Below are positions 11,201-22,502 of a DNA stretch of 64,000 nucleotides, one piece after another; position 1 is the first letter of the stretch, and each line of letters begins with the position of its first letter. The position numbers were made by a program, and so were the translations under genes. This DNA comes from Sweltsa coloradensis. Lineage: Eukaryota > Arthropoda > Insecta > Plecoptera > Chloroperlidae. The notes under the pieces are model-generated. The model saw nothing but the letters and a program-made list of their open reading frames with translations. It made no database searches and was not told the origin of the DNA. The DNA lies in NCBI GenBank assembly GCA_024449915.1, contig JAMZAV010000358.1, forward strand, positions 1,361,501 to 1,425,500. Reading direction: 5' to 3'.

Positions 11201-14200
11201 ATAGCCTTCATCCTGGGTTCTACGTCTCAGTGGTGGGTCAGTAGGTGGGTGGGGAGCAGTAACATAAGATCCCCTGGCCGGACCGTCTGGCCGTGGTTCG
11301 TCAGCACCCTGGTCACCGGGACAGGGTAATAAGCCCACATTGGTTACCGGTCGTGGATAACCAGTCCGAGATCCCCCATAGGCCTTCATCCTGGGTTTCT
11401 ACGTTCAGGTGGTGGTTCAGTAGGTCGGTGGGAGCAGTACACTTAAGCTCCCCTGGCCGGACCGTCGGCCGTGTTTCGTCAGCACCCTGGTCACCGGAAG
11501 GTAATACAGGCCACATTTTACCGGTCGTTGATAACCAGTCGATATCCCCATAGCCTTCATCCTGGGGTTCCTACGTTCAGGTGGGGTCAGTATAGGTGGT
11601 GGGAGCAGTCACTAAGATCCCCTGGCCGGACGTCTGGCCGTGTTCGTCAGCACACTGGTCACGAGACAGGTTAATACAGGCTACATTGTTACCGGCCGTG
11701 ATAACCAGTCCGAGATCCCCATTAGCTTCATCCTGGAGTTCTACGTTCAGGTGGGTCAGTAGGTCGGTTGGGAGCAAGTACACTACGATCCCTGGCCTGA
11801 CCGTTCTGGCCGTGTTCGTCAGCACCCTGGTCACCGGACAGGTAATTACAGCCCACATGTTACCGGTCGTGCATAACAGTCCGAGATCCCATAGCCTTCA
11901 TTGCCTGGGGTCTACGTTCAGGTGGTTTGGTCAGTAGGTGGTGGGAAAGCAGTCACTAAGAATCCCCTGGCCGGCCGTCTGGCCGTCGTTCGTCAGCACC
12001 CCTGGTGTCACCGGACAGGTAATACAGGCCACATTGTTACGGTCGTTGATAAACCAATCCGCACAGATCCCCTAGCCTTCATATTGGGGTTCTACGTTTA
12101 AGTGGTGGTCAGTAGGTGGTGGGAGCAGACACCTAAAAGATCCCCTGGCCGGACCGTCTGGCCGTGTTCTAGCACCCTGGTCACCGGACAGGTAATACAG
12201 GCCACATTGTTAACGGTCGTTGAAACCAGTTCCGACGATCCCATAGCGTTAATCCTCGGGTTCTACGTCCAGGTGGTGGTCAGTAGGTGGTGGGAGCAAG
12301 TACACTAAGATCCCCTGGCCGGACCGTCTGGCCGTCGTCGTCAGACCCTGGTCACCCTGGACAGGTATACAGGCCACATTGTTTACCGGTCGTTGATAAC
12401 CAGTCGAGACTCCCATTAGCTTTCATCCTGGGGTTCTACGTTCAGGTGGTGGTCAGTAGGGGGGTCGGGGAGCAGTACACTAAGATCCCCTGGCCGGACC
12501 GTTCTGGCCGTGTTCAGTCAAGCACCCTGGCACGGACAGGTAATACAGGCCACATCGTTACCGGTCGTTGATAAACCAGCCGAGATCCCAATAGCCTTCA
12601 TCCTGGGGTTCTACGTTCAGGTGTGTGCGTCAGTAGGTGGTGGAGCAGTACACTAAGATCCCTGGCCGACCCGTTTCTGGGCCGTGTTCGTCAGCACCCT
12701 GGTCACCGGACAGGTAAGACAGGCCCACATTGTTACCGGTCGTTGATAACAAGTCCGATGATCCCATAGCCTTCATCCTGGGTTCTACGTTCAGGTGGTG
12801 GTCAGTAGGTGTTGGGGAGCAGTACACTAAGGATCCCCTGGCCGGGACCTCTGGCCGTGTTCGTCAGCACCTGGCACGGACAGGTAATCAGGCCACATTG
12901 GTACCGGTCGTTGATAACAGTCCGAGATCCCCATAGCCTTCATTCCTGGGGTTCGACGTTCAGGTGGTGGTCAGCAGGTAGGGGAGAAGTTACACTAAGA
13001 TCCCCTGGCCGGACCGTCTGGCCCGTGTCGTCCAGCACCCTGGTCACCGGACAGGTAAACAGGCCACATGTTACGGTCGTTGATAACCAGTCCGAGATCC
13101 CCATAGCCTGCATCCTGGGGGTTCTACGTTTCGGTGGTAGTCAGTAGGTGGTGGGAGCAAGTACACTAAGATCCCCTGGCCGGACCGTCTGGGCCGTGTT
13201 CGTCAAGCACCCTGGCACCGGACATGGTAATACAAGGCTACCATTGTTACGGTCTGATAACCAGTCCGAGATCCCCATAGCCTTCATCCTGGGTTCTAAC
13301 GTTCAGTGTGTGGTTCAGTAGGTGGGGGAGCAGTAAAGCAGTCCCTAAGATCCCTGGCCGGACCGTCTGGCCCGTTTCGTCAGCACCTGGTCACCGGACA
13401 GTAATACAGGCCACATGTTACCGGTCGTTGATAAACCAGTCCGAGATCCCCATAGCCTTCATTCCTTTTTTCCCTGAACTTTTTTTCCTTCTTTCTGTTT
13501 TCCCTTGGTTCACTTTTCCTCTTTCGTGGTTGCCTTCTCTCCTTTGGGGTTCTACGTTCAGGTGGTGGTCAGTAGGTGGTAGGGCGAGCAGTACACTAAG
13601 AGTCCCCTGGCCGGGACCGTTCTGCCTGTTCGTCAGCAACCTGGTCACCGGACAGGTAATACAGGCCAACATTGTTACCGGTCGTTGATAACCAGTCCGA
13701 GATCCCCATAGCCTTCATCCTGGGGTTCTACGTTCAGGTGGTGGTCAGTAGGTGGTGGGAGAGTACACTAAAGATCCCCTGGCGACCGTCTGGCCGTGGT
13801 TCCGTCAGGCAACCCTGGTCACCGGACAGGTTAATACAGGCCCCATTGTTACGGTAGTTGATAAACCAGTCGAGATCCCCATAGCCTCAATCTGGGGTTC
13901 TACGTTCAGGTGGTGGTCAGTAGGTGGTGGGAGCAGTACACTAAGATCCCCTGGCCGGACCGTCTGGCCGTGTTCGTCAGCACCCTGGTCACCGGACAGG
14001 TAATACAGTCCACATTGTTACCGGTCGTTGATAACCAGTCCGAGATCCCCATAGCCTTCATCCTGGGTTCTACGTTCAGGTGGTGGTCAGTAGGTGGTGG
14101 GAGCACAGTACACTAAGATCCCCTGGCTCGGACCGTTCTGGCCGTGTTTCGTCAGCACACTGGTCGCCGGAAGGTAATACAGGCCACCATTGATTACGGT

Positions 14201-17200
14201 CGTTGCTAACCAGTCCGAGATCCCCATTAGCCTCATCCTGGGGTTCTACGTTATGGGTGGTGGTAGTAGGTGGTGGGAAGCAGCAGTACACTAAGATCCC
14301 TGGACGGACCGTCTGGCCGTGTTCGTCAGCACCCTGGTCACCGGACAGGTAATACAGCCCCACATGTTACCGAGTCGTTGATAACCAGTCCGAGATTCCC
14401 CATAGCCTGCATCATGGGTTCACGTTCAGGTGGTGGTTCAGTAGGTGGTGGGAGCAGTACATAAGATCCCCTGCGCCGGAACCGTCTGGCCGTGTTCGTC
14501 AGCACCCTGGTACCGGACAGGTAATACAGGCACATTGTTACAGGTCGTTGATAACCAGTCGAGAATCCCCATAGCCTTCATCCTTGGGGTTATACGTTCA
14601 GGTGTGTGGTCAGTAGGTGGTCGGGAGCAGTACACTAAGATCTCTGGCCGGACGTCGGGCCAGTGTTCGTCAGCCCCCTGGTCACCGACAGGTTAATTAC
14701 AGGCCACATGGTGTACCGGTCGTTGATAAACCAGTCCGAGATCCCCATAGCCTTCATCCTTGGGGTTTTCTACGTTCAGGTGGGGTCAGTAGGTTGGGGG
14801 AGCAGTACACTAAGACCCCTGGCCGGGACCGTCTGGCCGTGTTCGTCAGCAACCCTGGTCACCGGACAGGTAATACAGGCCACATTGTTACCGGTCCGTT
14901 GATAACCCAGTCCGAGATCCCCATAAGCTTCATCATGGGTACTACGTTTCAGGTGGTCGGTCAGTAAGGTGGTGGGAGCAGTACACTAAGATCCCATGGC
15001 CGGACCGTCTGGGGCCGGTGTTTCGTCAGCACCCTGGTCACCGGACAGGTATACAGCTACATTGTACCGGTGTGATAAACAGTCCGAGATCCCCATAGCC
15101 TCATCTGGGGTTCTACTTCAGGTGGTGGTCAGTAGGGTGGTGGGAGCAGTACATAAGATCCACTGGCCGGACCGTCTGGGCCGTGTTCGTCAGCACCCTG
15201 AGTCACTCGGAAAGGTAATACAGGCCACATTGTTACGGTCGTTGATAACCAGGGTCGAAGATCCCCATAGCCTTCATCCTGGTTCTACGTTCAGGTTTGG
15301 TGGGTCAGTAAGGTGGTGGGAGCAGTACACTAAGATTCCCCTGGCTCGCGACCGTCTGGAGTGTTCGTCAGCACCATGGTCACCGGACAGGTAATAAAGG
15401 CCACATGGTTACCGGTCGTTGATAACCAGTCCGAGATCCCCATAGACTCCATCCTGGGGTTCTACGTTAAGGTGGGGCGCAGTAGGTGGTGGGAGCAGTA
15501 CACTAGATCCCCTGGCCGGACCGTATGGCCGTGTTCGGCAGCACATGTCACGGACAGGTAATACAGGCACATGTTACCGGTCGTTGTACACCAGTCCGAG
15601 ATCCCCATACCTTTTTCATCATGGGGTTCTACGTTCAGGTGGTGGTCAGTAGGTGGTGGGAGCAGTACACTAAGATCCCCTGGCCGGACCGTCTGGCCGT
15701 GTTCGTCAGCACCCTGGTCACCGGACAGGTAATACAGGCTACATTGTTACCGGTCGTTGATAACCAGTCCGAGATCCCCATAGCCTTCATCCTGGGTTCT
15801 ACGTCAGGTGTGTGGGCAGTAGGTGGTCCCCCACGGGAGCAGTCACTAGATCCCAGATCCCCTGGCCGGACCGTCTGGCCGTGTTCGTCAGCACCCTGGT
15901 CACCGGACAGGTAATACAGGCCACATTGTTACCGGTCGTTGATAACCAGTCCGAGATCCCCATAGCCTTCATCCTGGGGTTCTACGTTCAGGTGGTGGTC
16001 AGTAGGTGGTGGCGCAGTTAGTACACTAAGATTTCCCTGGCCGGACCGCTGGCCGTTGTTCTTAAGAACCTGGTCACCGGGGACAGTAATTACAGGCACA
16101 ATTTGTTACGGTCGTTGATAACCAGCCGAGATCCCCATAGCCTTCACCTGGGTTCTACGTTCAGGTGGTGGTCAGGGTGGTGGGAGCAAAAGTACACTAA
16201 GATCCATGGGACGGCCGTGTTCGTCAGCACCCTGGTCACCGGACAGGTAATAAAGGCTACATTGTACCGGGTTCGTTGGTAACCCATTCGAGATCCCCCT
16301 GCCTTCATCCTGGGGTTCTACGTTCAGGTGGTGGTCAGTAGGGGGGTGGGAGGCAGTACACTAGATCCCCTGGCCGGACGTCTGGCCGTTGTTCGTCAGC
16401 ACCCTGTTCACCGCCCGACAGGTAATACAGGCCACATTGTTACCGGTCGTTGATAAAAAAACCCCCAAAAAATTTCCCCCCCGAAGATCCCCATAGCCTT
16501 CATCTGGCCGGTTCTACGTTCAGGTGGTGGTCAGTAGGTGGTGGAGCAGCAAGTTACACTAAGATCCCTGGCCGGACCCGTCTGGCCGTGTTCGTCAGCA
16601 CCCTGGTCACCGACAGGTAATAGCAGGCCAAATTGTTAACGGTCGTTGATACCAGTCCGAGATCCCCATAGCCTTTCATCATGGGTTCTACGTTCAGGGT
16701 GGTGGTCATGTAGTGGTGGTGGGATGCAGTTACACTAAGATCCCCTGGCGGACCGTTGTTCTGGCCGCGTTCGTCCAGCACCCTGGTCACGGACAGGTAA
16801 TACAGTCCACATTGTTACCGGTCGTTGATAACCAGTCCGAGATCCCCATAGCCTTCATCCTGGGGTTTCTACGTTTCAGGTGCGTGGTCAGAGGTGGGGG
16901 AGCAGGTACACTAAGATCCCCTGGTCCGGACCGTTGGCCGGTTCTTTTTTTGTTTTTTTTTTGTTCTGTCAAGACCCTGGTCACGGACAGGTAAAACGGC
17001 CCCATTGTTACCGGTCGTTGATAACCAGTCCGAGATACCCATAGCCTTCATCCGGGTTATCCGTTCAGGTGGTGGTCAGTAGGTGGTGGCTGAAAGCTAG
17101 TCCAACTAAGATCCCCTGGCCGGACCGTCTCGGCCGTGTTCGTCAGCACCTGGTCACGGACAGGTTAATACAATGCCACATGTGTACCGGTCGTTGATAA

Positions 17201-20200
17201 CCAGTCCGAGTACCCAAGCCTCATCCTGGGGTTCTACGTTCAGGTGATGGTCAGTAGGTGGTGGGAGCAGTCACTAAGATCCCTGGCCGGACCGTCTACG
17301 GCCGTGTCGTCAGCAACCTGGTCCATCAGGACAGGTTAATACAGGCAACATTGTTACCGGTCGTTGATAAAAACCAGGCCCGAGATCCCCATAGCCTCAT
17401 CCTGGGTTCTACGTTCAGGTGGTGGTCAGTAGGTGGTGGGAAGCAGACATATAGATCCCCTGGCCGGACCGTCTGGCCGGGTTTCGTCAGCACCTGGTCA
17501 CGGACAGGTAATACAGGCCACATTGTTACCGGTCGTTGATAAAACCAGTCCGCGATCCCCAGAGCCTTTTCCCCATCCTGGGGTTCTACGTTCAGGTGGT
17601 GGTCAGTAGGTGGTTGGGAAAGCAGTACACTAAGATCCCTGGCCGGACCGTGGGCCGTTTCGTCAGCACCTGGTCACCGACAGGTTATACAGGCTACATT
17701 GTTACCGGTCGTTTGATAACCAGTCGAGATCCCCCCATAGCCTTCATCCTGGGTTCTAGCTTCAGGTGGTGGTCAGTAGGTGGTGGGAGCCAGTACACTA
17801 GATCACCTGGCGCCGGACCGTCTCGGCTGTGTTGCGTCAGCACCCTGGTCACCGCGACAGGTAATACAGGCCACATCGTTACCGGTCGTTTGCATAAACC
17901 AGTCCGAGATCCCCATAGGCTTCATCGGGTTCTACGTTCAGGTGCGTGGTCAGTAGGTGGTGGGAGCAAGACACTAAGATCCCTGGACGGACCGTCTGGC
18001 GTTGTTCGTCAGCACCCGGGTCACCGCGGACAGGTAATACAGGCCACATGTTAACGGTCGTGATAAACCAGTCCGAGAATCCCCATAGCCTTTCATACTG
18101 GGTTCTACGTCAGGGGTGGTCAGTAGGTGGTGGGGAAGCAGTACACTAAGATCCTACGGCCGCGACCGTCTCTGGCGTGTTCGTCAGCACCCCTGGTCAC
18201 CGAGACAGGTAATACAGTCCACATTGTTACCGGTCGTTGATAACCCAGTCCGAGATCCCATAGCTCTCCTGGGGTTTCTACGTTCGTTAGGTGGGTGGTC
18301 AGTAGGTGGTGGAGACAGTACATAAGATCCCCTGGAGGACCGTTGGCCGTGTTCGTCAGCACATGGTCACCGGAAAGGTAATACAGGCCCATTTGTTACG
18401 GTCGTTGATAACCAGTCCGAGATCCCCATAGCCTTATCTTGGTTCTAAGTTCAGGTGGTGAGTCAGTAGGTGGGGGGAGGAAGTACACTAAGATCCCTGG
18501 CAAGGAACCGTATGTTGGGCGTGTTTCTCAGTCAGCACCCTGGTCACCTGCGAAGGTTAATACAGGCCACAATTGTTACCGGTCGTTGATAAACCAGTCC
18601 GAGATCCCCATAGCTCCTTCATCCTGGGGTCTCTAAGTTCAGGTGGTGGTCAGTAGGTGGTGGGAGCATACACAAGATCCCCTGGCCGGACGTCTGGCCG
18701 TGTTCGTCAGCACCCTGGTCACCGGACAGGAATACAGCCACATTGTTATCCGGTGCGTTGATAACCAGTCCGAAATCCCCTAGCCTTCATCCTGTAGGGT
18801 TTCTACGTTCAGGTGGTGGTCAGTAGGTGGTGGGAGCAGTACACTAAGATCCCCTCCCTGGCCGGACCTTCTGGCCGTGTCGTCAGCACCTGGTCACCGC
18901 TCGGACAGGTAATTACAGCCCACATTTGTTACGGTCGTGGATAACCAGTCCGAGATCCCCATAGCCTTCATCCTGGAGTTCTACGTTCAGGTGGGGTCAG
19001 TAGGTGGTGGGAGCAGTACACTAAGATCCCCTGGCCGGACCGTCTGCCGTGTTCGTCAAGCCCCCTTGTCACCGGACATGGTAATCAGGCAGTACATTGA
19101 CTTACGGTCGTTGATAACCAGGTCCAGATCCCCATAGCCTTCATCCTGGGGGTTCTACGTCAGGTTGGTGGTCAGTATGTGGTGGGAAGCAAGTACACTA
19201 AGATCCCCTGGCCGGACCGTCTGGCCGGGTTTCGTCAGCACCCTGGTCAACCGCGCCACCGGTTAACAGGCCTACATGGGACCCGGTCGTTGATAACCAG
19301 TCCGAGATCCCAATAGCTTCATCCTGGGGTTCTACGTTCAGGGGTGGTGGTCAGTAGGTGGTGGGCGCAGAGTACACTAAAGATCCCCTGGCCCGGACCG
19401 TACTGGCCGTGTTCGTCAGCACCCTGGTCACCGGACAGGTAATACAGGCCACATTGTTACCGGTCGTTGATAACCAGTCCGAGATCCCATAGCCATTCCA
19501 GCCTGGGGTTCTACGTTCAGGGGTGCGTCAGTAGGTGAGTGGGAGCGAGTACACTAAGATCCCCGGCGGACCGTTTGGCCGTGTTCGTCAGCACCTCTGG
19601 TAACGGACAGGTAATTACAGGCCACATTGTTACCGGTCGTTGATAACCAGTCCGAGATCCCCATAGCCTTCATCCTGGGGTTCTACGTTCAGGTGGTGGT
19701 CAGTAGGTGGTGGGAGCAGTACACTAAGATCCCCTGGCCGGACCGTCTGGCCGTGTTCGTCAGCACCCTGGTCACCGGACAGGTAATACAGGCCACATTG
19801 TTACCGGTCGTTGATAACCAGTCCGAGATCCCCATAGACCACAGCACCCCCATGGCGGTTCTACGCTCACGGTGGTCGGGTCAGTAGGTGGTGGGAAGCA
19901 GGTACCACTAAGATCCCCTGGGCCGGACCGTCCTGCCCGTGTTCCGTCAGCACCCTGGTCAACCGGACAAGGTACTACAGGTACATTGTTACCGGTCGTT
20001 GATAACCAGTCCTAGATCCCCATAGCCTTCCTCCTGGGGTTCTACTGTTCAGTTCGGTGGTCAGTAGGTGGTGGGTGAAGAGCAGTACACTAAGATTCCC
20101 CTGGCCGGACCGTCTGGCCTTGTTCGTCAGCAACCCTGGTCACCGGACAGGTAATACAGGCCACATGTTACGTCGTTGGATAACTAGTCCGAGATCCCAA

Positions 20201-20706
20201 TAGACTTCATCATGGGGTTCTACGTTCAGGTGGTGGCAGTAGGTGGTGGGAGAGCAGTACACTAAAGATCCCCTCGGTTCGGACCGTTCTGGCCGTGTTC
20301 GTCAGCACCCTGGTCACCGGACAGGTAATACAGGCCACATTGTTACCGGTCGTTGATAACCAGTCCGAGATCCCCATAGCCTTCATCCTGGGGTTCTACG
20401 TTCAGGTGCGGTGGTCAGTAGGTGGTGGGAGCAGTAACTAAAGATCCCCTGGCCGGGAATTATGGCCGTGTTACGTCAGCACCCTGGTCACCGCGACAGG
20501 TAATACAGGCCACATTGTTACCGGTCGTTGATATAACTAGTCCCGAGATCCCCATAGCCTTCATACTGGGTTCGACGTTCAGAGTGGGTGGTCAGTGGTG
20601 GTGGGAGCAGTACACTAAGAATCCCTGGCCGCGACCGTCTGGCAGTGTTCGTCAGCACCCTGGTCACCGGACAGGTAATACAGGCCACATTGTTACCGGT
20701 CGTTGA
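5262..20706 (+). repeat. Bestrophin exon-3-derived 171-bp tandem array (about 90 units)
   Basis: The array fills intron 3. The consensus unit is exactly 171 bp, measured between identical points at 19642 and 19813. It contains 138 bp of exon 3 (AACCAGTCCGAG through GGACAG), the 5' splice site GTAATAC and 33 bp of intron ending GTCGTTGAT. No unit carries the real 3' splice site or the first 34 bp of exon 3. The consensus is 57 sense codons with no stop, so the intron part would read VIQATLLPVVD. Spacer variants GGCTACATT, GGCCACATT and GTCCACATT recur. A few copies are clean (about 8290-8460, 13900-14060, 15630-15780, 15860-16010, 19640-19830). Most carry several single-base indels, and some carry homopolymer junk (16452-16485, 16940-16965), which looks like uncorrected long-read sequence. 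Copy number is an estimate from span divided by unit. Confidence 0.95.
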
Positions 20707-21150
20707 GTGCCATGATCTGCCAGGCTAGAACAGCTGCTAGATACCCCAATTGATGTTTAGCAAGCAACCACGTCGTACCGTCAAACAAGCTACATAATAT
20801 CAACGACGTAAGAGGTATAACCTTTTAGGTATATTATAATAGGTTGACCCAGCCAGAAGTAGGAAACGGCGATGGATGATGATGATGAATGATAATAGAT
20901 TAGATATGAGGTCTCGAAGGAGATTTGCCCTCTTCAGGTGTCTAACTACGTATTTTTGGAGGTGTTGTGTAAGGAGTGTCCAGGGGCTGTTTAAGAGAAC
21001 TCATCAATTGCATTCGTATTATAACGACAGAAGAAACCCCTGGACTTAAGTCAGGATTTCCGGGGTCAGGTATCGACCTCGGGACCTTTGGATTCAGAGT
21101 CCAGTGCTCTTTCGGTGAACCTTGGACATTGGGCATTACCTTCACAACTT
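20707..21150 (-). mobile_element. SINE relic and (GAT)n tail after the array
   Basis: A tRNA-like head on the minus strand (GAGCACTGGACTCTGAATCC and GGTCGATACC, about 21040-21125) is followed by a body shared with 2967-3003. Nearby, 20850-20890 (GACCCAGCCAGAAGTAGG then gatgatgatgat) is the inverted counterpart of 24800-24845 and looks like the 3' tail of another retroelement. No host exon is present before 21207. Confidence 0.4.
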
Positions 21151-21206
21151 AGCCCTCTAGGAAGAAGTTAGACACAATATGATTTGAAGGTTCGTTGTTC
21201 CCTCAG

Positions 21207-21386
21207 GACGACCGAGGACGTCTGATGCGACGCACGATCATGCGCTATGCCAACCTGGGTCACGTGATTGTCCTGCGCATGATGAGCCCCGGCATCAAGA
21301 AGCGCTTCCCCACCTACACCCACCTGGTGGAGGCTGGCTTCATGCAGCCCAACGAGAAGAAGATCTTTGAAGACCTGGACATGAAG
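21207..21386 (+). CDS. BEST: Bestrophin exon 4
   Basis: The exon begins after ttccctcag and ends at ATGAAG before GTCGGT. Its 180 nt encode 60 residues in phase 0: DDRGRLMRRTIMRYANLG, then KRFPTYTHLVEAGFM and EDLDMK. RGRL-RR-RYANL and the KRFPT-HLV-AGFM motif are conserved in animal bestrophins and form the cytosolic helical region after the neck. The donor GTCGGT is weaker than the others in this gene. The intron that follows holds a retroelement tail, simple repeats and the 71-bp acceptor array. Confidence 0.92.
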
Positions 21387-21399
21387 GTCGGTCAGAGAG

Positions 21400-21450
21400 A
21401 GAGATTGATTGATTGATTGATTAAGGTCTTTATTGTAAAAGGCGGGATTA
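21400..21450 (-). mobile_element. 3' tail of a non-LTR retroelement
   Basis: (GATT)n (21403-21422) runs into aaggtctttattgtaaaagg. On the minus strand this is a poly(A)-signal-like AATAAAGACC followed by a CAATC microsatellite tail, the same design as the 3' end of the element at 40725-44074. It is probably a severely 5'-truncated insertion. Confidence 0.45.
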
Positions 21451-21462
21451 AGGCCAGTGAAG

Positions 21463-21655
21463 AGAGAGAGAGAGAGAGAGAGAGTTTGGTTGAGTTGGTG
21501 AGTGAGTGAGTGAATGATCGAGTGTTGATGTTTGCTTGAGTAGGTGAGTGCGTGAAAGAGTGAGTGAGTGAGTGAGTGAAAGAGTGAGTGAGTGGAAGAG
21601 TGAGTGAGTAAAAGAGTGTGTAGGTGAGTGACTAAGTGAATAAGTGACTAAGTGA
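21463..21655. repeat. (GA)n and (GTGA)n simple repeats
   Basis: GA dinucleotides (21463-21484) followed by imperfect GAGT/GTGA tetranucleotide repeats to about 21655, immediately upstream of the 71-bp array. Confidence 0.85.
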
Positions 21656-21736
21656 GAGATCTAAAGCTCCTGCTTACAATGCACAAGGTTTGAGCATTTC
21701 GCATGTGGGTACTATATGTACTGTATTCTCTTTTAG

Positions 21737-22313
21737 TACTTCCACCCCAAGTACTGGATGCCTCTGGTCTGGCATATGGGTACTGTATGTTCTGTATTCT
21801 CTTCCAGTACTTCCACCCAAAGTACTGGATGTTCTGTATTCTCTTCCTCTGGCATATGGGTACTGTATGTTCTGTATTCTCTTCCAGTACTTCCACCCAA
21901 AGTACTGGATGCCTCTGGTCTGGCATATGGGTACTGTATGTTCTGTATTCTCTTCCAGTACTTCCACCCCAAGTACTGGATGCCTCTGGTCTGGCATATG
22001 GGTACTGTATGTTCTGTATTCTCTTCCAGTGCTTCCACCCCAAGTACTGGATGCCTCTGGTCTGGCATATGGGTACTGTATGTTCTGTATTCTCTTCCAG
22101 TACCTCCACCCCAAGTACTGGATGCCTCTGGTCTGGCATATGGGTACTGTATGTTCTGTATTCTCTTCCAGTACTTCCACCCCAAGTACTGGATGCCTCT
22201 GGTCTGGCATATGGGTACTGTATGTTCTGTATTCTCTTCCAGTACTTCCACCCCAAGTACTGGATGCCTCTGGTCTGGCATATGGGTACTGTATGTACTG
22301 TATTCTCTTCCAG
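21737..22313 (+). repeat. 71-bp array duplicating the 3' splice site of bestrophin exon 5
   Basis: Eight tandem copies precede the true exon 5. Exon-like starts (TACTTCCACCCCAAGTAC) are at 21737, 21808, 21888, 21959, 22030, 22101, 22172 and 22243, with the real one at 22314. Spacing is 71 bp except for one 80-bp unit with a short internal rearrangement (21808-21887). Each unit has 36 nt of exon (YFHPKYWMPLVW), then about 35 nt ending tctcttccag, a complete pyrimidine tract and AG. Identity between copies is very high. The unit contains no stop codon in any of the six frames, which is why long open frames appear on both strands; none of those on the minus strand is likely to be a gene. Confidence 0.95.
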
Positions 22314-22502
22314 TACTTCCACCCCAAGTACTGGATGCCTCTGGTCTGGGCCGGCAGCATCATCACGCGGGCGAGGAAGGAAGGCAGAGTCAAGGATGAC
22401 TTCTCTCTTAAGACGCTGATCGACGCCCTCAACGACTTCCGAGGCGGCTTGCTACAGATACTGCACTATGACTGGATCTGCATACCGCTCGTCTACACAC
22501 AG
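22314..22502 (+). CDS. BEST: Bestrophin exon 5
   Basis: The exon is taken to start at the last of nine equivalent 3' splice sites (tctcttccag, 22304-22313) and ends at ACACAG before GTAATAG. Its 189 nt encode 63 residues in phase 0: YFHPKYWMPLVWAGSI, a Lys/Arg-rich link, LIDALNDFRGG and HYDWICIPLVYTQ. The family has YDWISIPLVYTQ here, at the lower pore aperture and start of the next membrane helix. Use of the acceptors at 22101 or 21888 would also keep frame (213 and 426 nt longer); the other acceptors would shift it. Confidence 0.92.

Noticed and set aside
5400..20706. Dozens of open frames of 60-190 codons on both strands in the exon-3 array
   Set aside because: All are pieces of the same 171-bp unit in shifting frames caused by indels. 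None has its own start, acceptor or independent similarity.
5262..20706. Mutually exclusive exon cassette (Dscam-like) interpretation
   Set aside because: The units lack the upstream exon part and a convincing 3' splice site, so each cannot be spliced in as a separate exon. Only donor choice or read-through is possible.
5262..20706. CRISPR-like array
   Set aside because: Units are contiguous with no unique spacers, derive from a eukaryotic exon, and the host is clearly eukaryotic.
21648..22432. Long minus-strand open frames (up to 252 codons) over the 71-bp array
   Set aside because: They exist because the 71-bp unit has no stop in any frame. They have no homology, are simply periodic, and lie antisense to a clear bestrophin acceptor array.
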